Position numbers and translations under genes: made by a program. This document shows, in pieces, positions 15,814-24,488 of a stretch of DNA of 64,000 nucleotides. Each line of letters opens with the position of its first letter. Position 1 is the stretch's first letter. The notes beneath the pieces are model-generated. The model was not told the origin of the DNA. It made no database searches and worked only from the letters and a program-made list of their open reading frames with translations. Origin of the DNA: Bacillota bacterium (lineage in GTDB: Bacteria; Bacillota; Clostridia; Lachnospirales; Lachnospiraceae); assembly GCA_023386815.1 (NCBI GenBank), contig JAEWIZ010000017.1:47786-111785 (forward strand), written 5' to 3'.

Positions 15814-18555
15814 ATGATATTTGGAATGTTCTATTTCATGGGTTTTATCGCAAGTATAATATTAATTGTTTTTTTATTTCGAAGTAGCAAGGTCGATATA
15901 ACCAAAAGACTTTTGTATATGTCTTTTTTGGTGTCTTTTTGGCTTCTCATGGAATTAGTAAGCTTTATTGCACCAGTGGAATGGATTTTAATATTCCAGA
16001 GATTAAAATATTTCGGAGTTATTCTTGTGCCTCCGGTATTACTGGTTGCTACCTTGCTCTTTATTAAGAAATATGAGACGCTTACAAAGCGAAGTAAGAT
16101 TTTTATTTACTTTCTGCCGTCTTTATCCCTGCTATCTGTTTTTACAGGGAGAATACCATATCAGTTTATAACGGATCAACAGGTATACCTTAGAAATGGG
16201 ATACCGATTTTTGAGTATACAAAAAATATTGGTTTTTTCATTCATGTAGTTTATTCTTATACAATTATTTTAATAACTTGCTATTTGCTCTTGCTTAGGG
16301 CTTTAAAATCTCCTAAGATTTATCAAAAACAAAGCATGTTTGTATTCTTGGGTTGTACGATTTCCTTCGTTATTAATGTGTTATTCATTACAGGGATAGT
16401 AATAATTCCAATCGATGTGACACCGATTCTTATCCTAATAACGTTATTAGTATTCTATTGGGGAGTATACCATCTCCCAAAATCAATGATAGTTCCATAT
16501 GCAAGAGATATGGTAATTGAGAATATCAAGGATCTGCTTTTTGTACTGGACAATGATGACTGTGTTATCGATGTTAATCCTAAGGGATTAGAATTCATCC
16601 AGCGGTTTGCGGATGAGGAGTTAAAGAAGCTGAATCAAAGTTCTAAATTAATTGGTATGAATATATATGAAGTATTAAAACACATACCTCAAATTAGGAA
16701 TTTATCCTTACCCTTAGATATTAAGAAAGAGAATATAGTAGTCCTGCAAGAGGAAAGTAAGAGATTCTATTATAAAATTGATATTCAGGATATCTATGAT
16801 GTTGATAAGCTTCAGATAGGAAAACTCTATCTGTTACATGATATAACTCAGATTAAAGAACAGTTAAATAGCTTAATGCAGCTTAATAGTGAACTGATTA
16901 TCTCGGATAAAATTATCAATGAAGCGATTGAGGGCATTATCATTACGGATGAGCACAATAATATCATCCGAGTGAATGAATCTATGGCTAATATGTCTGG
17001 TTTTACAAGCGCAGAGCTGATTGGAAGAAATCCCAGGGTTTTTAAATCGGATCATCATGACAGGGCATTCTATGAACAGATGTGGGAGCAGATTACTACA
17101 AATGGCTTCTGGGAAGGTGAGATTTGGGATCGGAAAAAATCAGGAGAGGTATATCCGAAATGGATGTCGATTACAATCATAAGACAGGTGGAGGATACAA
17201 TTGCTAATTATATTGGAATTTCCTCAGATATCACAAAGATGAAAAAAGCGGAGCAGGATATTCATCTCCTGGCCTATTATGATTCCTTGACGGGAATACC
17301 CAATAGGACCTTGTTTTACGACCGCCTTCATATGGCTTTAGCCAGAGCAAAGCGGAATTCTTCTTCTATGGCAGTACTTATTATGGATATTGATCGGTTT
17401 AAATTAATTAATGATTCCTTAGGTCATGATGCGGGTGATATGCTGCTGATTATGGTATCTCAAAGAATTCAAACTGTGATTCAGGAAGCAGATATGATAT
17501 CCAGAATTGGAGGAGATGAATTTAATCTACTGATCGAGGATGTCAATAGTCCGGAGGACGTGGCAGGTGTTGCTGAACGAATTATCAATGAAATGGAGAA
17601 GCCGTTTTTATTAAAGGAGAAGGTTATTCCTGTTGAGATTAGTATTGGTATCGCCCTTGTACCTCATGACGATACCACTATGGAAGGACTTCTTAGAAAA
17701 GCAGATAGTGCTATGCACCGCGCCAAGGAGCTAGGAGGAGGAAGATATGTCTTCTCGTCGGCAGAGATTGAGAAACGAAATCAAGAGCAATTAGAACTCA
17801 TATTCCGCTTAAAAGAGGCTCTTCTGAAAGGAGAATTTGAGCTGTTCTTACAGCCCCAGATTAGATTTACCGATCATCAATACAAAATTGTGGGTGCAGA
17901 AGCTCTGATCCGCTGGAATAGAGATGGAGAGATCATACCACCATCCAGATTCATACCCTTATCCGAAGAAAATGGTCTGATTTTACCAATCAGTAATTGG
18001 ATTATCACTGAGATTTTCCGTATAGACAAGCATTTAAAGGAGCAGGGTATTGATATTAAACTGGCGATCAATGTATCTGTGAAGCAGTTTGATGATATGG
18101 ACTTTATTAAACTTTTACAGCGAATGATCACAGATTACTCAGCCCAGAAGATACGTTTGATAGTAGAGATAACAGAGAGTATGTTCATCGATGATATCGA
18201 TCGGGCAATCGAATATCTGGAAGTAATCAGGTCCATGGGTATCAGTATCGCGTTAGATGATTTTGGAACGGGGTATTCGTCTCTTAGTTATTTAACAAGG
18301 CTTCCTCTGGATTACTTAAAGATTGACAGGTCCTTTGTCATAGGACTTGATGATGATCAAAACAAGGATATTACCTATTCTATTATATCAATGGCAAAGA
18401 TTTTAAATTTGAGGACCTTAGCAGAAGGTGTGGAGACAGCCGAACAGGCAAGGCTGCTGGTTGATAAAGACTGCGATGAGTTACAGGGATATTATTTTAG
18501 TAAGCCGATACCGGTGGGTGAATTTATTGAATTTTATAAGGGATGGATGAAATAG
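15814..18555 (+). CDS. 7TM-sensor PAS-GGDEF-EAL c-di-GMP signalling protein
   Basis: Residues 1-230 hold seven membrane helices resembling the N-terminal 7TM domain of histidine kinases. A PAS-like segment follows (about 235-340), then a second PAS (about 365-485, ITDEHNNIIRVNESMANMSG). A GGDEF domain carries the intact SRIGGDEF motif near residue 569, then an EAL domain carries AEALIRWNRDGE near residue 695 and DDFGTGYSSLSYL near residue 815. GGDEF domains make c-di-GMP and EAL domains hydrolyse it; both motif sets look intact, so which activity dominates is open. AAAGG lies upstream of the ATG. Confidence 0.92.
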   Translation: MIFGMFYFMGFIASIILIVFLFRSSKVDITKRLLYMSFLVSFWLLMELVSFIAPVEWILIFQRLKYFGVILVPPVLLVATLLFIKKYETLTKRSKIFIYFLPSLSLLSVFTGRIPYQFITDQQVYLRNGIPIFEYTKNIGFFIHVVYSYTIILITCYLLLLRALKSPKIYQKQSMFVFLGCTISFVINVLFITGIVIIPIDVTPILILITLLVFYWGVYHLPKSMIVPYARDMVIENIKDLLFVLDNDDCVIDVNPKGLEFIQRFADEELKKLNQSSKLIGMNIYEVLKHIPQIRNLSLPLDIKKENIVVLQEESKRFYYKIDIQDIYDVDKLQIGKLYLLHDITQIKEQLNSLMQLNSELIISDKIINEAIEGIIITDEHNNIIRVNESMANMSGFTSAELIGRNPRVFKSDHHDRAFYEQMWEQITTNGFWEGEIWDRKKSGEVYPKWMSITIIRQVEDTIANYIGISSDITKMKKAEQDIHLLAYYDSLTGIPNRTLFYDRLHMALARAKRNSSSMAVLIMDIDRFKLINDSLGHDAGDMLLIMVSQRIQTVIQEADMISRIGGDEFNLLIEDVNSPEDVAGVAERIINEMEKPFLLKEKVIPVEISIGIALVPHDDTTMEGLLRKADSAMHRAKELGGGRYVFSSAEIEKRNQEQLELIFRLKEALLKGEFELFLQPQIRFTDHQYKIVGAEALIRWNRDGEIIPPSRFIPLSEENGLILPISNWIITEIFRIDKHLKEQGIDIKLAINVSVKQFDDMDFIKLLQRMITDYSAQKIRLIVEITESMFIDDIDRAIEYLEVIRSMGISIALDDFGTGYSSLSYLTRLPLDYLKIDRSFVIGLDDDQNKDITYSIISMAKILNLRTLAEGVETAEQARLLVDKDCDELQGYYFSKPIPVGEFIEFYKGWMK

Positions 18556-18651
18556 CATCTCGAGAATAAAGGATATTAGTAAAGTAGTAAAAGTAAAAAT
18601 TGATCATGAGTCAAATTATAAAATAAATGCAGAAGAATTAGCAGCAATGGG

Positions 18652-18677
18652 GGTGTCGGAGTTTCCGATGCCTTTTT
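18652..18677 (+). terminator. Intrinsic terminator after the 7TM-GGDEF-EAL gene
   Basis: GGTGTCGGA pairs with TCCGATGCC (two G-T pairs) around a 3-base loop and is followed by TTTTTT. It lies about 100 bases past the stop codon. Confidence 0.75.
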
Positions 18678-18768
18678 TGCTTCATATCAAGAAAAAGTTC
18701 TAAAAACCAAAGAAAAAAGTCCCATAAATCCTTGAACGATCAAGAATCTAAGGAACTTCACATCTTAA

Positions 18769-18851
18769 TGCGGATGAAGGGACTCGAACCCCCACGAGTG
18801 TTAGCCCGGCAGATTTTGAGTCTGCTGCGTCTGCCATTCCGCCACATCCGC
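18769..18851 (-). tRNA. tRNA-Leu (anticodon CAA)
   Basis: Read on the minus strand, the 83-base gene has the acceptor stem GCGGATG/CATCCGC, an anticodon arm GCAGA-CTCAAAA-TCTGC (anticodon CAA, reading UUG), a long variable arm of the class II type, and the T-arm sequence GGTTCGAGTCC. The discriminator base is A and no CCA is encoded. A 71-residue open frame over this locus on the plus strand is spurious. Confidence 0.96.
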
Positions 18852-18867
18852 GTTAACGACGAGGATT

Positions 18868-18896
18868 ATTTTAACACAATTAACTTTGGAATGCAA
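18868..18896 (-). promoter_or_regulatory. Promoter for tRNA-Leu
   Basis: On the minus strand TTGCAT (18896-18891) and TAAAAT (18873-18868) are separated by 17 bases and lie about 17 bases before the mature tRNA start. Confidence 0.7.
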
Positions 18897-19075
18897 GTCT
18901 CAATCGCAAAAAATAAGAAAAAAATATCTAAATATTTTGAGTTATAGAAAAGTATTGTTTTTTAGAAAGCATATCTTAACGATAACAGTAATACAGCCTA
19001 AGACATGGTAGCATAGCATATGCCTATCGATCTAAGACATAATATTAAGGTACCAGGATAAGAAATAATAATTTC

Positions 19076-19105
19076 TTGTTGAATAATTGTCTGGAAAAAT
19101 ATAAT
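19076..19105 (+). promoter_or_regulatory. Promoter for the anti-sigma-like gene and polA
   Basis: TTGTTG (19076-19081) and TATAAT (19100-19105) are separated by 18 bases. A second overlapping TATAAT-like hexamer follows directly. Confidence 0.6.
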
Positions 19106-19155
19106 ATAATATGTAATTAGCGGGTTTAATCGTGCATACGAAGGAGCTGGTAAAC

Positions 19156-19614
19156 ATGGATTGCCGCACGGCGCAAAGTAAGATAACACCATTTATAGAT
19201 AATAAGTTAAAGCTCGAGGAATTAGAGGAGTTTATTGAACATGTGAATTCCTGCCATGAATGTCATGAAGAGCTGGAGGTTTACTATGCCCTATTAACCG
19301 CCATGAAGCAGTTGAATGAGGAGCGTAATCTTTCTGACAATTTCAGTTTGGATTTGAAAAATAAAATAGAACGAGCTCAGGAGAGAATTCTTCATGTAAA
19401 GTATGTATACTATCGAAAGAAAGTGGTTCTTATTTTAGCTATGATTTTTATGGCAATTTTCATGGGTTTAGGGTATGCTAATAGAAGTATTAATGTAGAT
19501 CCCGGCGCTGCTCAGAGTAAACACCGCATTCGACATGAATTTAATCACGGGAATGATGACTGGATAGATTACGAATTACAGCTATATCTAAATGAGATAA
19601 GTGGTCTAAATTGA
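19156..19614 (+). CDS. Anti-sigma-factor-like zinc-finger membrane protein
   Basis: The N-terminus (MDCRTAQSKITPFIDNKL, then EHVNSCHECHEEL) matches the zf-HC2 fold of ZAS anti-sigma factors, with H-x3-C-x2-C as metal ligands. One membrane helix lies near residues 95-112 (VVLILAMIFMAIFMGLGY), followed by a short outer segment. No sigma factor gene is adjacent, so the partner is unknown and the protein may have another role. The ATG at 19156 has AAGGAG 9 bases upstream; an in-frame GTG at 19132 is less likely. polA begins 50 bases after its stop. Confidence 0.75.
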   Translation: MDCRTAQSKITPFIDNKLKLEELEEFIEHVNSCHECHEELEVYYALLTAMKQLNEERNLSDNFSLDLKNKIERAQERILHVKYVYYRKKVVLILAMIFMAIFMGLGYANRSINVDPGAAQSKHRIRHEFNHGNDDWIDYELQLYLNEISGLN

Positions 19615-19635
19615 TTACGGGTGGAAGGAGGATTC

Positions 19636-19671
19636 GTGGTACAAGCTGCTGCGAAGAAAATACATGGATAA
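19636..19671 (+). CDS. Possible 11-codon leader peptide overlapping the polA start
   Basis: GTG at 19636 has an excellent site (GGAAGGAGGATTC) and opens a frame encoding MVQAAAKKIHG, whose TAA stop (19669-19671) lies just past the polA ATG (19664). The polA ATG itself has no good ribosome site, so ribosomes finishing this short frame may restart on polA. This is inferred from sequence only. Confidence 0.35.
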   Translation: MVQAAAKKIHG

Positions 19672-22318
19672 GAAAATAGTATTGATTGATGGGCATAGTA
19701 TATTAAATAGAGCGTTTTATGGGTTACCCGATTTGACAACGTCAAAGGGAGAGCATACGAATGCCGTTCTTGGGTTTATTAATATTATGATGAAAATATT
19801 GGAGGAAGAAAAACCGGATTACCTGGCAGTTGCCTTTGATCTGCACCATCCAACCTTTCGTCATGAGATGTTTACTGAATATAAGGGAACCAGAAAGGGG
19901 ATGCCGGAGGAGTTAAAAGAACAGGTGCCTCTTATGAAGGAGGTTCTTAAGGCGATGGATGTTACCGTGCTTGAAAAGCCTGGCTTTGAAGCAGATGATA
20001 TTCTAGGAACCTTAGCTACCCAAGCAGAAAAGGAAGGAAATTATGTATCTCTGGTTTCTGGTGATCGAGATCTACTGCAGCTTGCTTCTGAAAGAATTAA
20101 GGTACGTATTCCTAAGACCAAGCGAACCGGTACAGAGATTGAAGATTACCTGGAAAAGGATGTCATGGAGAAGTATAATGTTACCCCTACCCAATTTATT
20201 GATCTAAAGGGGCTGATGGGTGATACCTCGGATAATATTCCAGGTGTGCCTGGCATTGGTGAAAAAACAGCAAGTAAATTAATTGCCACCTATAAATCCA
20301 TGGAAAACATCTATGAGCATATTGATGAAATGTCACCCAGTAAGGTGACGAACTCACTGAAGGAAAACAAAGAACTTGCATTTTTGTCAAAGAGGCTCGC
20401 AACAATTTGTGTGGACTGTCAATTGGAATTTGATATAGAAAAAGCAACCATTGATAATTTATATAATGAAGAAGTATACCAGCTTTTTAAACGTTTGGAA
20501 TTTAAAAATTTGCTGACCAGATTCCAGACAAAGACACCGGAGGTGAAGCATTCCACTGGCGTAGAGACCGGCTTTCAGTTGGTAGAGGACTTTGCAATTG
20601 CAGAACAAATTTTTGCAGAGATGTCAGAAAAGGGTGCTCATGCCATTGGTCTTCAGATGGTACATGAGAATGGGCATCTACTAGGTGTATCCCTTTGCAA
20701 GGAAGAGGAAAAGATCAGCTTTATCAAATGCAGCGGCTTTATGACCAGTGAATATCTGAGCGAAAAGGCTGCCCTTCTTGCCAGGAATGGCTATTGTATC
20801 TCGGTAATAAGGCTTAAGGAACAGCTTCCTTATCTTCCTGTGAATGAAAAGGATAATCTTTTTGATGCAGCGATTGCAGCATACCTACTCAATCCTTTAA
20901 CGGATACCTATCATTATGATGATATTGCCCGGGATTATCTTGCTATGACCGTTCCATCCAGAGAGGACTTATTAGGGAAAGATACTCTGGAAAAAGCAAT
21001 GGAAGAGAAAGCGGAAGCATTTTTAAACTATGTATGCTATGGTACCTACATTGCCTTTCGTGCAGCGGAGAAACTTCGGGATTTATTATTCCGGGCAGGA
21101 ATGCTGCAGCTTTTTGAGACGATTGAAATGCCTTTGATCTATACACTTTATGACATGGAAGTCAGAGGAATCCGGGTTAACAGAGAAGCCTTAAAGGAAT
21201 ACGGCGATAATCTTCAAATTGGTATTACAAAACTGGAAAAGGATATTTATGGCTTAGTCGGTGAAGAATTTAATATTAATTCACCAAAGCAGCTGGGAGT
21301 TATTTTATTTGAAAAGCTTCGTTTACCTTTTGGAAAGAAGACAAAGACAGGATATTCTACTTCAGCAGATATTTTAGAAAAGCTGGAATCCGAGCATCCT
21401 GTGGTCAAAATGATACTGGAATATCGTCAGTTAACAAAATTAAAGTCAACCTATGCAGATGGTTTAGCTACCTATATTCAAGAGGACAATCACATTCATG
21501 GACGGTTTCATCAGACCATCGCTGCAACAGGCAGAATCAGCAGTACAGATCCGAATCTGCAGAACATTCCTATCCGTATGGAGCTTGGAAGACAGATTCG
21601 TAAGGTATTTATACCGGAGGAGGGATATGTATTCCTGGATGCGGACTATTCTCAGATCGAGCTTCGTGTACTTGCGCATATGTCCGATGATGAGAGACTG
21701 ATCAATGCCTATCGTGAGGCGAAGGATATCCATCGAATCACTGCATCTGAGGTGTTCCATATCCCCTTTGATGAGGTCACTTCCGCTCAGAGAAGCAGTG
21801 CAAAGGCTGTTAATTTTGGTATTGTTTACGGTATCAGTTCCTTCGGCTTAGGACAGGATTTAAATATAACTAGAAAAGAAGCAGAACGCTATATTGGGAA
21901 ATATTTTGAGACTTACCCAAAAGTAAAGGAATATCTGGATCGTTTGGTCAAGGATGCTAAGGAGAATGGTTATTCCTCTACTTTGTTTGGTAGAAGAAGA
22001 CCGATTCCGGAGCTTGCAAACAGCAACTTTATGCTCCGCTCCTTTGGAGAACGTGTTGCGATGAATGCTCCGATTCAGGGAACAGCAGCAGATATTATTA
22101 AGATTGCCATGATACGTGTGAATGAGAAATTAAAAGAGCAGCATTTGCGTTCCAGATTAATTTTACAAATCCACGATGAATTGTTGGTAGAGGCTCATAA
22201 AGAAGAAGTGGAGCAGGTAGCAAAAATTATGGTGGAAGAAATGCAGGGAGCAGCAGAGCTATCCATACTTCTGGAAGCGGAGGTAAAGGAAGGCGTCAAC
22301 TGGTTTGAAGCAAAATAA
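19664..22318 (+). CDS. polA: DNA polymerase I
   Basis: Pol I fills gaps and removes RNA primers. The N-terminal 5'-3' nuclease is intact (LIDGHSILNRAFYG, then GFEADDILGT and GLMGDTSDNIPGVPGIGEKTA). The polymerase domain carries motif A (DADYSQIELRVLAH, near residue 660), motif B (RSSAKAVNFGIVYG, near 708) and motif C (QIHDELLVEA, near 837). The 3'-5' proofreading domain (about residues 300-480) is degenerate: the usual DxE position reads IGLQM, so proofreading is probably absent, as in B. subtilis Pol I. The start codon lacks a strong ribosome site but overlaps a short upstream frame. coaE follows. Confidence 0.97.
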   Translation: MDKKIVLIDGHSILNRAFYGLPDLTTSKGEHTNAVLGFINIMMKILEEEKPDYLAVAFDLHHPTFRHEMFTEYKGTRKGMPEELKEQVPLMKEVLKAMDVTVLEKPGFEADDILGTLATQAEKEGNYVSLVSGDRDLLQLASERIKVRIPKTKRTGTEIEDYLEKDVMEKYNVTPTQFIDLKGLMGDTSDNIPGVPGIGEKTASKLIATYKSMENIYEHIDEMSPSKVTNSLKENKELAFLSKRLATICVDCQLEFDIEKATIDNLYNEEVYQLFKRLEFKNLLTRFQTKTPEVKHSTGVETGFQLVEDFAIAEQIFAEMSEKGAHAIGLQMVHENGHLLGVSLCKEEEKISFIKCSGFMTSEYLSEKAALLARNGYCISVIRLKEQLPYLPVNEKDNLFDAAIAAYLLNPLTDTYHYDDIARDYLAMTVPSREDLLGKDTLEKAMEEKAEAFLNYVCYGTYIAFRAAEKLRDLLFRAGMLQLFETIEMPLIYTLYDMEVRGIRVNREALKEYGDNLQIGITKLEKDIYGLVGEEFNINSPKQLGVILFEKLRLPFGKKTKTGYSTSADILEKLESEHPVVKMILEYRQLTKLKSTYADGLATYIQEDNHIHGRFHQTIAATGRISSTDPNLQNIPIRMELGRQIRKVFIPEEGYVFLDADYSQIELRVLAHMSDDERLINAYREAKDIHRITASEVFHIPFDEVTSAQRSSAKAVNFGIVYGISSFGLGQDLNITRKEAERYIGKYFETYPKVKEYLDRLVKDAKENGYSSTLFGRRRPIPELANSNFMLRSFGERVAMNAPIQGTAADIIKIAMIRVNEKLKEQHLRSRLILQIHDELLVEAHKEEVEQVAKIMVEEMQGAAELSILLEAEVKEGVNWFEAK

Positions 22319-22415
22319 GGACAGCGAAGGAATTTAAATCAATTTTATGAAAACCTTCGCAGATTATATCGTATCGTAATTGACTAACGATCCTTTGGCA
22401 ATAGGAGAAACTTAA

Positions 22416-23009
22416 ATGAAGGTAATTGGATTAACAGGAGGGATTGGCAGCGGCAAATCCCTCGTTGCCAATATATTAAGAGATAAATATAAAGCATATA
22501 TTTTGGATACGGATAGTATTGCTAAGGCTCAGATGGAGCCGGGCGGTACCAGTTATGAAGAAGTGGTGAATTATATCGGAGACAGCATTCTGGAACCGGA
22601 TGGGAGGATTAACCGCACCAAACTAGCCTCCATTATATTTGATGACGAGGACAAGCGTCTTAGGATTAATGAGATAACACATCCGAAGGTATTAGAGCAG
22701 GTTAAGGCAGAGATACAGGCGGTAAGGGATAGCGGAACATCCCCATATCTTTTGGTAGAGACTGCGCTGATGATGGAAGCGGGTTATGATTATATCTGTG
22801 ATGAGGTATGGTATGTTTATGCTCCGGAGGAAGAACGAAGAGAGCGTTTAAAGCGTGACCGAAGCTACACCGATGAGAAGATAAATTCCATTTTCCAGAA
22901 CCAAAGTAAAGAAGAGGCATTTCGAAAGACCTACTCAAAGGTCATTGAAAATGTTGGAGACATCAGGTTATTAGAGGAACAGGTGAATGCCTTCATTCAT
23001 AACCTGTAA
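22416..23009 (+). CDS. coaE: Dephospho-CoA kinase
   Basis: This enzyme phosphorylates dephospho-CoA in the last step of CoA synthesis. The P-loop GLTGGIGSGKS is at residues 5-15, followed by the DTDSIAK region near residue 32, where Asp acts in catalysis, and the lid segment RLKRDRSY near residue 150. The length of 197 residues is normal. GGAGAAAC precedes the ATG. The polA-coaE order is common in Firmicutes. An inverted repeat GCGAAGG/CCTTCGC (22324-22360) lies between the two genes. Confidence 0.95.
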   Translation: MKVIGLTGGIGSGKSLVANILRDKYKAYILDTDSIAKAQMEPGGTSYEEVVNYIGDSILEPDGRINRTKLASIIFDDEDKRLRINEITHPKVLEQVKAEIQAVRDSGTSPYLLVETALMMEAGYDYICDEVWYVYAPEEERRERLKRDRSYTDEKINSIFQNQSKEEAFRKTYSKVIENVGDIRLLEEQVNAFIHNL

Positions 23010-23244
23010 ATATAATTTGTGATTTTTTTGATGGGAAATTAATAGAATCATTTTGGCAAAATTACTAATATTGGTGGGCAGAAGAAATGATAGAAATCAA
23101 TGGGTATAAGGATTTATTTCTTGACAAAATAATAGAAATGAGGGATACTCATTTAGATATTGGTTAATTTAAATAATATCTGTGATTAGTAATGGAAGCT
23201 TATTAGAAATTTGATACCATAACGGGTATCATGGAGAAACGACT

Positions 23245-24042
23245 ATGAAATTATGCAGTATTGCAAGCGGCAGCAGTGGGAACTGCATCTATGTCGGCAG
23301 CGGGAATACAAATCTCTTGGTAGATGCCGGAGTTAGTGCAAAGCGTATTGAAGGGGGATTAGGTGAGATTGAGATTTCGCCGGATACCATTCAAGGAATC
23401 TTAATTACCCACGAACATTCCGATCATATCTCAGGACTTGGTATCTTAGCAAGAAAATACCATATACCGATTTATGGAACTACTGAGACGATACGAGCAC
23501 TTAGTAAAATCAAAAGTCTAGGTAAGGTGGAGCATGAATTATATCAATGCATTAAGCCGGATGAAGAATTTTATATAAATGATATTAAGGTGGAGCCCTT
23601 TTCCACCTCCCATGATGCATCAGATCCGGTATGCTATACGCTACAGGCAGAAGGCCATAAGGTGGGAATCGCAACGGATTTAGGAAAGTATGATGATTAT
23701 ATTTTATCTAAGCTGGAAGGCTCAGAGATTTTATATGTTGAAGCAAACCATGATGTAAATATGCTCATGGTAGGGAAATATCCCTATTATCTAAAGCAAA
23801 GAATCCTTGGTGACCGAGGGCATCTATCCAATGATACCTCTGCTGATTTGATTAGTAAATTAATTCACCCAAGATTACAGTCAGTATTGTTGGCTCATTT
23901 AAGCAAGGAAAATAACTATGAGGAACTGGCTTATGAAACAGTGTGTTGCGAGCTGCTAAACAGAGGGTGTGATTTCCCGGTAAGTAAAATTAGCGTAGCT
24001 CATAGAGAACAGCCGTCTAGTATGGTTATAGTTCAGGGATAG
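23245..24042 (+). CDS. WalJ/YycJ-type metallo-beta-lactamase fold hydrolase
   Basis: The metal-binding motif THEHSDHISGL lies near residue 57, with further ligands in CYTLQAEGHKVGIATDLGKY near residue 135 and the late HLS near residue 222, which fits the YycJ/WalJ family. Members are DNA-processing or nuclease-like MBL proteins linked in some species to cell-wall signalling, but the activity is not settled. In Bacillus the gene lies with walKR; here it stands alone, 235 bases after coaE. GGAGAAACGACT precedes the ATG. Confidence 0.88.
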   Translation: MKLCSIASGSSGNCIYVGSGNTNLLVDAGVSAKRIEGGLGEIEISPDTIQGILITHEHSDHISGLGILARKYHIPIYGTTETIRALSKIKSLGKVEHELYQCIKPDEEFYINDIKVEPFSTSHDASDPVCYTLQAEGHKVGIATDLGKYDDYILSKLEGSEILYVEANHDVNMLMVGKYPYYLKQRILGDRGHLSNDTSADLISKLIHPRLQSVLLAHLSKENNYEELAYETVCCELLNRGCDFPVSKISVAHREQPSSMVIVQG

Positions 24043-24108
24043 AAAATTCTTATTAGGTTATAAATATACATAGAGAATTAAGACGAACGGAACAAAGGAG
24101 GCTTTCAT

Positions 24109-24381
24109 ATGAAGAGGACAGTAATTACCGTAGTGGGTAAGGATACGGTGGGGATTATTGCAAAGGTGTGTACTTATCTTGCTGAAAAGAAGATTAACAT
24201 ATTAGATATTTCCCAAACGATTGTATCAGGATATTTTAATATGATGATGATTGTTGATATGACTGATATTGCAATGGAGTTTGACACTATTTCCGAGGAG
24301 CTGGAGAAGCTGGGAACAGAAATCGGAGTAATCATTAAAGCACAGAGAGAAGATATCTTCGATATGATGCACAGGATATAA
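24109..24381 (+). CDS. ACT domain protein, UPF0237 family
   Basis: This 90-residue protein is a single ACT domain (KRTVITVVGKDTVGIIAKVC, then LDISQTIVSGYFNMMMIVDM) of the UPF0237 type. ACT domains bind small ligands, often amino acids; the ligand here is not known. AAAGGAGGCTTTCAT precedes the ATG. It forms a conserved pair with the following UPF0210 gene, 108 bases downstream. Confidence 0.92.
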   Translation: MKRTVITVVGKDTVGIIAKVCTYLAEKKINILDISQTIVSGYFNMMMIVDMTDIAMEFDTISEELEKLGTEIGVIIKAQREDIFDMMHRI

Positions 24382-24488
24382 GTTTAGGAACAAGCAATTG
24401 ACGCACATCTCGCTGATCGAACATGATTTAAGGTTCGATATGATTAGCTATGAAGGAAGATTGCAGTATTAGGGAGGCAAATAAGCAT

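Larger units (their letters stand above)
18852..19155. other. Intergenic stretch between tRNA-Leu and the anti-sigma-like gene
   Basis: This divergent region of about 300 bases is AT-rich. It holds the tRNA promoter at its left end and the promoter of the next operon at 19076-19105. I see no gene or further structure in the middle. Confidence 0.6.

Noticed and set aside
18732..18947. Open frame of 71 codons around the tRNA
   Set aside because: It lies on the opposite strand of tRNA-Leu, so its sequence is explained by the tRNA.
19664..22318. Proofreading activity in DNA polymerase I
   Set aside because: The DxE site of the 3'-5' exonuclease domain reads IGLQM; this loss is common in the family and not novel.
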